The notes under the pieces are model-generated. The model saw only the letters and a list, made by a program, of their open reading frames with translations, made no database searches and was not told the origin of the DNA. A stretch of DNA of 64,000 nucleotides from Candidatus Obscuribacterales bacterium (lineage in GTDB: Bacteria; Cyanobacteriota; Vampirovibrionia; Obscuribacterales; Obscuribacteraceae), in assembly GCA_020054205.1 (NCBI GenBank), contig JAGVLS010000004.1, forward strand, positions 1 to 64,000, in the 5' to 3' direction. Shown here one piece after another: positions 56,637 to 64,000 of this stretch (its first letter is position 1; every line of letters begins with the position of its first letter). The position numbers and the translations under genes are program-made.

Positions 56637-57557
56637 TTAAGCAACTAAAGAAGGGTAATAATGTTTTAGATGTAGCTTGGATTTGCGTGGTATTTCTGTC
56701 CAAATTTGGCTTTTATCTATGAGCAAGTTTTTCACTACTTGATCATTCCATTTATAGCTGTATTTGAAAGTCTCAATCGGTAGTTTTTCTTTGAAGAAAT
56801 ACATTCCAACTCCATAGTCTCTAGGTAAGTTTTGTTCTGCATTTTCTAAATCTAATTGCATGGGTAATCCAGGATTGCCACAAGCTTGAGCATAAGACTG
56901 AACAGTACCAATACTATTAAATTGTAAATAGCTGTATAGCTTCTTATGCTTAGGATGTACTGTGATGAGTACATCGGTGACTCCAGCATAAACTGCGTAA
57001 TTAATCATAATCTTAAACAAGCGAAAAAGTGCAGTAAATTTTTTGAAGTCAGTTAGCGAATAGCGAGATCGGCTGAATATATCTGAGTCCAAAGACAAAA
57101 GAGTGACTTCAGCTAAACGTCTACCGGGCTTTCTTAAATTTCGTACTTCCTTCGAAAATAACTTCTCCATTGGTAATCCACAAGGAGAATCAATAACAAT
57201 GCTTACTGTTCCTAAAAGTTTTTCTTCATCTTCTAAAACAAATGTGCGAGCGTCAGGTAGCATACAGTAATGTGTGTAATGAATTTGAGATGAATTTTCT
57301 TTGCAGTATCCTCTTGCTTGATACTCTTTATACACTAATCTATAGGCTTTCATTAATTCATCAAATTCATTGGCAGTACGTACCGTTAAATTAGATGTTT
57401 GTTTCATTGCTATATTGCAAAATTTATCAGCCACTTTATCAATTAGCTGACTTTTAGCGATTTGTTCTTTGAAAAATGTGCGGAAACTTTTTGCTATATC
57501 AAAAGACGGACTTGGGGTTTTTAGACGTATTTGTTCTAGGGTGTGAGAATCTTGCAT
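56637..57557 (-). CDS. FeeM-like N-acyl amino acid synthase
   Basis: 306 residues. The central part (about 50-230) matches the FeeM/GNAT-like N-acyltransferase domain related to LuxI: YRLVYKEYQARGYCKE, TFVLEDEEKLLGTVSIVIDSP, LAEVTLLSLD, then a helix and DVLITVHPKHKKLYSYLQFN. Such enzymes join a fatty acyl-ACP chain to an amino acid. GGAG sits 6 bases before the ATG. It fits the lipid-related surroundings. Confidence 0.8.
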   Translation of the reverse strand: MQDSHTLEQIRLKTPSPSFDIAKSFRTFFKEQIAKSQLIDKVADKFCNIAMKQTSNLTVRTANEFDELMKAYRLVYKEYQARGYCKENSSQIHYTHYCMLPDARTFVLEDEEKLLGTVSIVIDSPCGLPMEKLFSKEVRNLRKPGRRLAEVTLLSLDSDIFSRSRYSLTDFKKFTALFRLFKIMINYAVYAGVTDVLITVHPKHKKLYSYLQFNSIGTVQSYAQACGNPGLPMQLDLENAEQNLPRDYGVGMYFFKEKLPIETFKYSYKWNDQVVKNLLIDKSQIWTEIPRKSKLHLKHYYPSLVA

Positions 57558-57642
57558 ATGGAGCTCCTTCCCAAAGGTAGGTAGTTACAAGCCTTATCTG
57601 CATACAGACAGGACTTTGGGAACGAGGAGCAAATTTGCATTT

Positions 57643-57678
57643 AGAACAATATTTGTCAAAATAACAAAATATTGTTCT
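57643..57678. repeat. 12-bp inverted repeat upstream of the FeeM-like gene
   Basis: AGAACAATATTT (57643-57654) and AAATATTGTTCT (57667-57678) form a perfect 12-bp inverted repeat with a 12-base spacer, about 85 bases before the FeeM-like start. It could bind a dimeric regulator or form a leader hairpin. The 480-base gap 57558-58037 contains this, a second hairpin and otherwise no gene I can support. Confidence 0.65.
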
Positions 57679-57679
57679 G

Positions 57680-57716
57680 GTTAGTAATCTTGTTAGTGGG
57701 AGATTAACAAGCTAAC
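57680..57716. repeat. second hairpin upstream of the FeeM-like gene
   Basis: GTTAG (57680-57684) pairs with CTAAC (57712-57716) and CTTGTTA (57689-57695) with TAACAAG (57705-57711), giving a 12-bp stem with a 4-base bulge and a 9-base loop. It lies 1 base from the previous inverted repeat, suggesting one compound regulatory region. Confidence 0.55.
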
Positions 57717-58037
57717 CTTAATATAAAGGCACCTATTCCAACATATCCATTGGAAATTTACATTAGTGAGTAAGGTAAATATTTATTGTTTAGTAAGTTG
57801 AACACATGTGCCGAAAGCGTTATCAGACTATTCCCTCCTTTTATTTGATATGTTTGCAATCGGTCCACTATTTCTTATTGTCCGAAAGGACAGAATATAA
57901 GCGGCTAATATTAATCATAGCTTGACATGTGCTACTGGTGAATACTCATTATCGGATTAACGAAATCGTGTATAAATCAGCTATAACCTAGATGGTATGC
58001 GGGTTTTAGCGAGTGCTTTTGGGCTGCTTTGGTAAAT

Positions 58038-59642
58038 TTATTTGGTTTTTTTGGCTAGTTCTTTAAACTTATGAGTTTTTAAGTAGTCTTCGTAATCACC
58101 ATGATGATCAACAAATCCTTTATCTGTAAATGAAAGAACACGTGTTGCGACGTTCGAAATTAAGTCACGATCGTGTGATACAACAAATACAGTGCCAGGA
58201 AATTCAGATAATCCTTCTGCTAAGGCCGATACGGCTTCTAAATCAAGATGATTTGTTGGTTCATCAAATATAAGGATGGGATTTTTTAGCATCATCATTC
58301 TAGCCATTAAAAGACGTGCTGATTCACCACCTGAAAGTTCTTGTGTCATTTTCAAGCTTTCTTCGCCAGAAAAAAGCATACGTCCAAGCAGTCCACGTAC
58401 AACTGCATCTTCTTCTTTATCTCTATATTGCATAAGCCAATCTAGAGCAGAAAAGCCATCTTTAATTTCTTCATGAAAATTTTGTGGGTAATAACTCCAA
58501 GAAGAATTATCTCCCCATTTTACTTTACCAGCATCAGGTTTTGTCTCACCTATGAAGCAGCGCAATAATGTGGTTTTACCTACACCATTGGAACCTATGA
58601 TGGCAATTTTTTCGCCACGAAAAATATCTAAATCTAAATTTTTAAATAATATATTTCCATCAAAACCTTTTGTCAGTCCACGAGTTTGTAGTATCTCGCG
58701 GCCCAGCGCTTTTTCTTGAGCAAAACGAATAAACGGTCTTTGAATATTTGATTTCTTAAGCTCTTGTGGAGCTAAGCGAGCCATTTCTTTTTTACGCGAT
58801 TGTACTTGAGATGATCTTTGACCAGCTGCAAATCTAGCTACGAATTCTTGTAATTGAGCAATCTTTTTTGCTTTATCACGATTGGCTGATTCTATACTTT
58901 CTCGAGCTTGTATTTTATGCTCCACCATATCATCGTAATTGCCTGGATATAAAATTATGGTGTCATAATCAATATCGGCAATATGAGTACATATGGAATT
59001 TAAAAAATGTCTATCGTGAGATATAACCACTAATATGCCTTTATATTCACACAAAAATTCTTCCAACCAGTGAATAGACTCTAAGTCTAAGTGATTGGTA
59101 GGTTCATCAAGCATTAAAGCATCAGGGCCACCAAATAATGCTTGAGCTAATAGCACTCGAAACTTATAATCAGTAGCCAATGTAGACATTTTATTTTCAT
59201 GTTGTTCATCAGGTATACCAATACCACGTAAAATTTCGCCAGCTTCAAATTCAGCTGTATAACCATTCTCATCGGCAATTACTTGTTCTAATTCCACTAA
59301 TTTGTGCATTTGTTCGTCAGTTAAATCACTTAACTCACAAAGGCGATCTCTTTCTTTGAAAGCACTCCAAAGAACTTTGTTTCCCATCACTACTGTGTCA
59401 ATAATTCGTTCATTATCATAAGCAAATTGGTCTTGTTGTAAAACACCAACCCGACGTGGGCGGCTTATTGTTCCTCGATTGGATGGTTCGTACTCACCTG
59501 TGAGGATTTTCATAAAAGTTGATTTGCCAGAACCATTGGGACCTGTTAGTCCATAACGATTTCCTGGGCTGAATTTCACCGAAACATTATCAAATAATGT
59601 TCTGGCGCCATATGCTTTTGTAACTTCGTTAACTACAATCAT
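58038..59642 (-). CDS. ABC-F family ATPase
   Basis: 534 residues with two ABC domains and no membrane segments. The first has GPNGSGKSTFMKIL and LMLDEPTNHLD; the second GSNGVGKTTLLRCF, LSGGESARLLMARMM and LIFDEPTNHLD, with the ARE-type linker between (about 240-300) rich in charged helices. The arrangement is that of translational ABC-F factors (YbiT/EttA/Uup group). Members either regulate translation or protect ribosomes from antibiotics. The gene lies behind a probable attenuator, a control often seen with the antibiotic-protection members. Confidence 0.92.
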   Translation of the reverse strand: MIVVNEVTKAYGARTLFDNVSVKFSPGNRYGLTGPNGSGKSTFMKILTGEYEPSNRGTISRPRRVGVLQQDQFAYDNERIIDTVVMGNKVLWSAFKERDRLCELSDLTDEQMHKLVELEQVIADENGYTAEFEAGEILRGIGIPDEQHENKMSTLATDYKFRVLLAQALFGGPDALMLDEPTNHLDLESIHWLEEFLCEYKGILVVISHDRHFLNSICTHIADIDYDTIILYPGNYDDMVEHKIQARESIESANRDKAKKIAQLQEFVARFAAGQRSSQVQSRKKEMARLAPQELKKSNIQRPFIRFAQEKALGREILQTRGLTKGFDGNILFKNLDLDIFRGEKIAIIGSNGVGKTTLLRCFIGETKPDAGKVKWGDNSSWSYYPQNFHEEIKDGFSALDWLMQYRDKEEDAVVRGLLGRMLFSGEESLKMTQELSGGESARLLMARMMMLKNPILIFDEPTNHLDLEAVSALAEGLSEFPGTVFVVSHDRDLISNVATRVLSFTDKGFVDHHGDYEDYLKTHKFKELAKKTK

Positions 59643-59666
59643 AATTATAAATGAGTTTTATTAAAC

Positions 59667-59688
59667 AAAAAAGCGCTTCTAGCGCTTT
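59667..59688 (-). terminator. intrinsic terminator in the ABC-F leader (probable attenuator)
   Basis: On the minus strand AAAGCGC (59688-59682) and GCGCTTT (59676-59670) form a 7-bp stem with loop TAGAA, followed by six T (72-67). It ends 24 bases before the ABC-F ATG. No minus-strand gene lies upstream for it to terminate, so attenuation of the ABC-F transcript is the natural reading. Confidence 0.75.
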
Positions 59689-59699
59689 GTCTATTTGAA

Positions 59700-59762
59700 T
59701 TATAGCGAATCAAACGTCTTCAAGTGAATATCTAAATCACGATTCTTATTGCAGCTTTGCAT
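59700..59762 (-). CDS. possible leader peptide of the ABC-F gene
   Basis: An ATG at 59762 opens a 20-codon frame ending with TAA at 59702-59700, 11 bases before the attenuator stem. Its product would be MQSCNKNRDLDIHLKTFDSL. There is no strong Shine-Dalgarno. In ABC-F attenuators, stalling on a short leader frame prevents terminator formation; the position fits but the frame alone is weak evidence. Confidence 0.35.
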   Translation of the reverse strand: MQSCNKNRDLDIHLKTFDSL

Positions 59763-59781
59763 AAGACTTATGCCGTGTTTC

Positions 59782-59813
59782 TTGACAGCCCCTTGGTTTT
59801 ACTTATTTATAAT
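59782..59813 (+). promoter_or_regulatory. possible promoter of the DprE1-like gene
   Basis: TTGACA (59782-59787) and TATAAT (59808-59813) are both perfect, but the spacer is 20 bases, longer than usual. It is upstream of the gene starting at 59858. Confidence 0.35.
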
Positions 59814-59857
59814 GGTATATAACTTATTGTAGATTCTAGCGAAATTACTATCATCAA

Positions 59858-61267
59858 ATGTCCAAGAATGCAAAATCAGAAGCAAAAAATGCCATTTCTG
59901 GTTGGGGACTTACACCAGTTATTGAAACATATTTGCAAAGACCTGAATCATTGAGTGCCATTACAAAAGTATTACATGATGCTGATTTTGCTATCGCGCG
60001 CGGCGCTGGTCGTGGTTATGGAGATTTGGCTGTAAGTCCAAATGGAACAACAATACTTACTAAATGTCTAAATAGAATGTTATCTTTTGATGACAAAACA
60101 GGTATATTGCTTGCTGAGCCTGGTGTGACATTGGCTGAAATTCTTGATGTTTTTGTGCCGAGAGGATGGTTTTTGCCTGTTACTCCTGGGACAAAATATA
60201 CAACCATTGGTGGGGCGGTAGCTTGTGATGTGCATGGAAAAAACCATCATTGTGATGGTTCGTTTTCTAATTTTGTAAACAAGCTAACTTTAGTTTTAGC
60301 TTCGGCAGAAAGAGTTTCTTGTTCGCGTGATAGCAATCCTGATTTATATTGGGCTACTTTAGGAGGATTGGGTTTAACTGGAGTAATAGTTGAGATTGAA
60401 TTGCAACTTATTCCAGTAGAAACTGCTTATATAAATATGTTTTGTCTTAAATCAAAAAATTTGGATGAGACATTAGCATTGTTTGATAAATATGAGTCGC
60501 AGCACCAATATTCAGTAGCCTGGGTCGATTGTTTAGCTAGCAAAAATTCTTTAGGAAGAAGTATTTTATTTTTTGGTAATCACGCGCGGTTAAGTGAATT
60601 ACCTAAATCTCTTAAAGGACATCCTTTATATATAAATAAAAAACGACAATTGAAAGTTCCGTTTGAATTTCCTTCCGGTTTACTTAATCCGCTTACAATT
60701 TCTGTTTTTAATAACTTTTACTATAATTTGATACCAACTTTTTATAATTTGGCTTATAGCTCGCCTGAAAATGCAAAAAACAATCGAATCATAGACTATG
60801 ATTCTTTTTTCTATCCATTGGATCGCATTATTGATTGGAATAAAATATATGGTAAAGAAGGCTTCATTCAATATCAATGTGTTTTTCCACCAGCAACTGG
60901 CAAAGACTATGTAAAAAAATTATTGTCACTAGCAAGTAGTGAAGGAAGAGGCTCATTTTTAGCTGTGCTCAAGCGTTTTGGCAAGCAAAATGGAAAAGAA
61001 TTTCTTTCTTTCCCAATGCCTGGTTATACACTTGCTTTGGATATGCCATGCACAAAAGGACTAGATGAGTTTCTAATTAAATTAGATGCTTTGGTTTTAG
61101 AAGCGGGTGGACGCATCTATTTAGCTAAAGATGCTAGGCTTTCAGCAGAGACATTTAGAAAAATGTATCCTAAATTTCCAGAATGGCTAGCTATAAAAAA
61201 TCGCATTGATCCAGAAAATCATTTTGTGTCTTCGTTATCTAATCGTTTGAGGATGCATACGCCATGA
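59858..61267 (+). CDS. DprE1-like FAD oxidoreductase
   Basis: 469 residues. GWGLTPVIETYLQRPES, ARGAGRGYGDLAVS, AEPGVTLAEILDVFVPRGWF and VTPGTKYTTIGGAVACDVHG are the FAD-binding signatures of decaprenylphosphoryl-ribose 2-oxidase (DprE1) and its homologues; GKNHHCDGSF continues the pattern. The C-terminal part has IYLAKDARL and YPKFPEWLAIKNRIDPE. With the next gene it forms the DprE1/DprE2 pair that makes polyprenyl-phosphate arabinose, though the exact sugar in non-actinobacteria is often unknown. Confidence 0.82.
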   Translation: MSKNAKSEAKNAISGWGLTPVIETYLQRPESLSAITKVLHDADFAIARGAGRGYGDLAVSPNGTTILTKCLNRMLSFDDKTGILLAEPGVTLAEILDVFVPRGWFLPVTPGTKYTTIGGAVACDVHGKNHHCDGSFSNFVNKLTLVLASAERVSCSRDSNPDLYWATLGGLGLTGVIVEIELQLIPVETAYINMFCLKSKNLDETLALFDKYESQHQYSVAWVDCLASKNSLGRSILFFGNHARLSELPKSLKGHPLYINKKRQLKVPFEFPSGLLNPLTISVFNNFYYNLIPTFYNLAYSSPENAKNNRIIDYDSFFYPLDRIIDWNKIYGKEGFIQYQCVFPPATGKDYVKKLLSLASSEGRGSFLAVLKRFGKQNGKEFLSFPMPGYTLALDMPCTKGLDEFLIKLDALVLEAGGRIYLAKDARLSAETFRKMYPKFPEWLAIKNRIDPENHFVSSLSNRLRMHTP

Positions 61268-62001
61268 GTAATGCATTAGTTATTGGTTGTACTTCACGAA
61301 TTGCGCGTTCACTTGCTCAGAAATTAGCTGAAAAAGGCTATAAACTTTATCTTTTAGCTCGCAATCAGGAAGAATTGATGCGTGTAGCTAATGATATAAG
61401 TGTTCGTTTTCAAACTGATGTAATAACAGATGTTTTTGATGCGGTAAATTATGATAGCCATATTGAAATTGCAAATAAGGCGTTTCAAAAACTAGGAAGT
61501 ATTGATTTGGCTGTTGTCTCCCTTGGAGAATTAGGTGAACAAGAAAAAGCACAAAATGACTTTAATCATAGTCGAGGCATTATCGAGTCAAATTATACTG
61601 GTGTAGCATCTATATTGACTCCTATAGCTAATTTTATGGAAAAACAAAAATCTGGTGTTATCGTTGGTATATCATCAGTGGCAGGAGATAGAGGCAGACA
61701 AAGCAATTATGTTTATGGCTCTGCTAAAGCTGCTTTAAGTACGTTTTTGCAGGGCTTGCGTAGTCGCATGGCTAAATGTGGTGTGCATGTAATGACAGTA
61801 AAACCTGGTTTTGTAGATACTAAAATGACTTATGGAAAACCAGGTTTGTTTTTAGTAGCTCAACCAGAATATGTTGCTAGTGAAATTATTAAAGCTATTG
61901 ATAAACGAAAGAATATAATATATGTGCCATGGTTTTGGTTTTTCATAATGCTCATTATTAGATCAATACCAGAGCCAATATTTAAAAAATTGAAGCTATA
62001 A
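61264..62001 (+). CDS. DprE2-like SDR oxidoreductase
   Basis: 245 residues. The N-terminal ALVIGCTSRIARSLAQKL is the variant cofactor motif of DprE2, with YKLYLLARNQEELMRVANDI next. GISSVAGDRGRQSNYVYGSAKAALS holds the catalytic Ser, Tyr and Lys. ATGA overlap joins it to the DprE1-like gene. Together they would epimerise a polyprenyl-phosphate pentose. Confidence 0.85.
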   Translation: MSNALVIGCTSRIARSLAQKLAEKGYKLYLLARNQEELMRVANDISVRFQTDVITDVFDAVNYDSHIEIANKAFQKLGSIDLAVVSLGELGEQEKAQNDFNHSRGIIESNYTGVASILTPIANFMEKQKSGVIVGISSVAGDRGRQSNYVYGSAKAALSTFLQGLRSRMAKCGVHVMTVKPGFVDTKMTYGKPGLFLVAQPEYVASEIIKAIDKRKNIIYVPWFWFFIMLIIRSIPEPIFKKLKL

Positions 62002-62010
62002 GTTTATCAA

Positions 62011-62967
62011 CTAAATTATCATTGCTAACAATGCTGTTTCGACCATATATAAACCTAAAACAATTAAAAAGCCTTTTAAATCCACTGATACAGCTTCGCT
62101 TTTAGGATATAACCAGAATTTAAAAGCACGCAAGGCTATAGGCATTACTATCCAAGCCATGACAGTAACGCTAACTATATTGCTACAAAAATTTATCCAA
62201 ACAACAGGCAGTCCAGTAAGCAATGGTCTGAAATATTTTATCAATAAAGAAGCAATAGGATAAAGAGAAAGCAACACAAGCATTGTTGTTTTCCAGCGAG
62301 CTGGATCACGTCCGGTATTTGCATTAATAGGAAACCAGCCAGGAAAAGATGATGTCATATGACGAAAATCTGTTGATTTGATAAATTGTTTTGTCTCAGG
62401 CAAAAGTGCTTTTCTTTCTTTTGAATTAAACCAATTGTCTAAATCATCTGGTGATTCAAAATGAAGTAATGTTGTCCATCTACCTTTTGTACTTTCAGTA
62501 GGAGCTTGAATAAAAGTACCTTTATAGCCAGGAAATCTAGCTTGCCAGCTTTTTATTTTTATTTCCCAATTTTGATATTCTTTTTCCATTTCTGGTTTTA
62601 TTTCATTAACAATGGCAATGGCAGCATTGCCTTTATGGTTGTCTTGCCAAATTTCTTTTTCAGAAAATTGCCAATTATGATTGATGTATTGAGAAGCCAT
62701 TTCGTCTATCAATTTTTTGCGCTCTTTTGATAATTGCCAATTAGCTATTTGGTTAGAATTATAAAAGCGCTGTATCAATGTCCAACAATTTTCTTGGCGG
62801 GAAGGTGGGCTTATATCAGCACTTATAAAACCAGGATATTCACCACCTAAAATCATTAGTTTTACTAAAGTATCTGATATATAACCAGTGTCGGCGGAAT
62901 TAACTTCTGCTTTGCAAATTAAAGCAACAATTTTATTGTCGTCGTTTTCTTTTGTATTATTTGGCAT
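62011..62967 (-). CDS. membrane protein with two ABM domains, paralogue of 34889-35839
   Basis: 318 residues. Two ABM-like domains (about 10-110 and 115-205) each end in a W-L/F-x-S-K-ER motif (WQLSKERKKL, WFNSKERKAL), and the C-terminus has FPGWFPINANTGRDPARWKTTML and three membrane segments. The same order is found in the protein at 34889-35839. It overlaps the upstream cupin gene by 11 bases. Function unknown. Confidence 0.75.
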   Translation of the reverse strand: MPNNTKENDDNKIVALICKAEVNSADTGYISDTLVKLMILGGEYPGFISADISPPSRQENCWTLIQRFYNSNQIANWQLSKERKKLIDEMASQYINHNWQFSEKEIWQDNHKGNAAIAIVNEIKPEMEKEYQNWEIKIKSWQARFPGYKGTFIQAPTESTKGRWTTLLHFESPDDLDNWFNSKERKALLPETKQFIKSTDFRHMTSSFPGWFPINANTGRDPARWKTTMLVLLSLYPIASLLIKYFRPLLTGLPVVWINFCSNIVSVTVMAWIVMPIALRAFKFWLYPKSEAVSVDLKGFLIVLGLYMVETALLAMII

Positions 62968-63466
62968 CTACTAATACAGCCATTAAAAGCGCTGGTTCAT
63001 TGCCTCTATTTATCCAAGAATGATTAGTGCCTCGCTGCACAACAGTATCAAAAGGCTCAAGGGCTATTTCACCTTCATCTAGCATTAAAGTGATTTTGCC
63101 TTGCAATACAACAATATAATCAATGCTTGCTGTTTTATGCATTAATGGATGTAATGTTGTATCAACCAAACAGTGTGAGGCTCCTAACATATCAAAAGCT
63201 TGTTTGACTAATGTTTCATATTCTTCCTTAGACTTGCTTGCACTTTCTGGAGGAATTTGAAAAAAACGAAATAAGGTTCCGTTTTTTGGTGGCTCAAGCT
63301 TATTTGTTATTGTCAATCCATCTTCTTTTATTGATGCTGGTATAGAAGAAGTATGCCAAAAATCAGTAAGACCGAAAATAGGATTGCTTTCTATAAGTTT
63401 TTCTACAGCAATACATGATTTATTCTTGTCATTATGTCCTGTGACAATGCATTTAAATGTAGGCAT
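62957..63466 (-). CDS. cupin-domain protein
   Basis: 169 residues from the ATG at 63466, chosen for the AGGGA just upstream. The C-terminal cupin has HKTASIDYIVVLQGKITLML and FDTVVQRGTNHSWINRG, with two His positions that may bind metal. The N-terminal half (TFKCIVTGHNDKNKS, FWHTSSIPASI) matches proteins related to oxalate-decarboxylase-like or dioxygenase cupins. It overlaps the ABM gene, so the pair is an operon. Confidence 0.8.
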   Translation of the reverse strand: MPTFKCIVTGHNDKNKSCIAVEKLIESNPIFGLTDFWHTSSIPASIKEDGLTITNKLEPPKNGTLFRFFQIPPESASKSKEEYETLVKQAFDMLGASHCLVDTTLHPLMHKTASIDYIVVLQGKITLMLDEGEIALEPFDTVVQRGTNHSWINRGNEPALLMAVLVDAK

Positions 63467-63500
63467 TATTTTCCCTATTATAAATTCCCGACCAGTACTT

Positions 63501-64000
63501 TTACTTTGCAACCACAGCGGTTTTACTTAGTTTATATGATCCTTTGGAATTTGTAATTAGAGATAAAATGGCTGCATTTTTCATTACAACAGAAGCTATT
63601 TTTTGATGACCATGTATATCAGATGTAGCTATTCTATGTAAGAAGTTAACATTATTCAAAGCGCTGATAATTGAAAATTCAGCAATGAAAGCTTTAATTC
63701 CATCTTCATATTTTTCGCTGCGCACATTTCGATAAGCAATCTCTGGTACTGGATTTACTTTATCTAAATCAGCGTGTGTGTCTCTGGTGAGAACTACTTC
63801 TAGTCCAGGATGCAAATCTAATTGCCGATTTTTAGAGATAACTTTAACAGCTCCAGCATGTGTATCACTCAAATCACAAATTGCTACATCAGCGCCTGTT
63901 TCTACAATCCAAACATGTGAATTGGCAGCAATGAAAACATTTGCTTCGTGAGTTTTTACAATGATATTTTTCTTGGGTGAAAATAATACTTTGCCTCTAG
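63501..64000 (-). CDS. uncharacterised protein, truncated by the window edge
   Basis: The frame is open to the right edge: RGKVLFSPKKNIIV, VFIAANSHVWIVETGADVAI and CDLSDTHAGAVKV extend upstream of the first possible start in the window (TTG 63872), so the gene begins beyond 64000. The visible part has beta-rich stretches with a later LTRDTHADLDKVNPVPEIAYRN segment and a helical C-terminus. The beta-rich part, with LHPGLEVVLT, is loosely like FecR-type domains. Function unknown. Confidence 0.6.
   Translation of the reverse strand, partial: RGKVLFSPKKNIIVKTHEANVFIAANSHVWIVETGADVAICDLSDTHAGAVKVISKNRQLDLHPGLEVVLTRDTHADLDKVNPVPEIAYRNVRSEKYEDGIKAFIAEFSIISALNNVNFLHRIATSDIHGHQKIASVVMKNAAILSLITNSKGSYKLSKTAVVAK

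Noticed and set aside
59667..59688. Ordinary terminator of an upstream gene
   Set aside because: Reading in the required direction there is no gene upstream; the neighbouring gene runs the other way. It is therefore treated as an attenuator.

Overview
The window looks like a chromosome segment from a diderm (outer-membrane) bacterium of moderate to low GC. Evidence for the outer membrane is a beta-barrel protein with a signal peptide (55297-56523) beside a LolA-like periplasmic carrier and a LolCDE/MacB-type ABC exporter. TTG starts seem frequent. The mix of a Flp-type pilin, HPr-kinase-related/PqqD cassettes, many GT-C glycosyltransferases and complete propionate and valine catabolism fits an environmental heterotroph. 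My guess is the non-photosynthetic relatives of Cyanobacteria (Vampirovibrionia/Obscuribacterales type), but this is low confidence and no rRNA or marker gene in the window settles it.

Layout. (1) 1-3.6 kb: right end of an integrated element, with an SMC/AAA_13-like ATPase, a P4-type tyrosine integrase and a 3' half of tRNA-Thr(CGT) that marks the attachment site. (2) 3.7-24.8 kb: a large surface-glycan and peptide-modification region. It holds a nucleotidyltransferase / HprK-related kinase A / PqqD cassette, several polytopic GT-C enzymes including an ALG10-like one, a polyprenyl-phosphate-sugar-synthase-like GT2, a TylF-type methyltransferase, galE, two FAD enzymes of the UDP-galactopyranose-mutase/HemY type, and an ATLF-like secreted metallopeptidase. 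(3) 25.0-34.6 kb: two convergent operons, each led by a cobalamin riboswitch with a terminator: prpBCD (methylcitrate cycle) and a valine/isobutyrate-to-propionyl-CoA operon. (4) 34.9-41.3 kb: a molybdenum hydroxylase (FAD, 2Fe-2S and Mo subunits) with XdhC and a Moco nucleotidyltransferase. (5) 41.4-48.9 kb: a Flp pilin, a three-module secreted family of unknown function, a formamidase, ychF, a phosphatase, a DUF188 protein and a broken alcohol dehydrogenase. (6) 49.2-57.6 kb: a lipid-type cluster with a desaturase, methyltransferase, VAO-type oxidase, ABC exporter, LolA-like protein, beta-barrel and FeeM-like N-acyltransferase. (7) 58.0-64.0 kb: an ABC-F protein behind a probable attenuator, a DprE1/DprE2-like pair, a duplicated-ABM membrane protein, a cupin protein and a truncated edge gene.

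Most interesting system (10.9-20.6 kb): a short exported protein whose mature part is almost only a repeated Pro-Ala-Pro-Thr-Pro tail is encoded directly after a PqqD-like (RRE) protein and divergently from a prolyl-4-hydroxylase/JmjC fusion. Nearby is a fusion of a Skp1-type (GT60) hydroxyproline GlcNAc-transferase domain to a DUF2079 membrane domain, plus GT-C enzymes and a lipid-sugar synthase. In Dictyostelium, P4H and GT60 act in sequence on one proline of Skp1. I infer a bacterial prolyl hydroxylation and hydroxyproline glycosylation pathway for an exported, plant-extensin/AGP-like proline-rich peptide, possibly selected by a PqqD-type recognition protein.

Second point of interest: both cobalamin riboswitches control B12-independent routes that make or consume propionyl-CoA, suggesting the cell turns on the methylcitrate cycle and valine degradation together when B12 is scarce.
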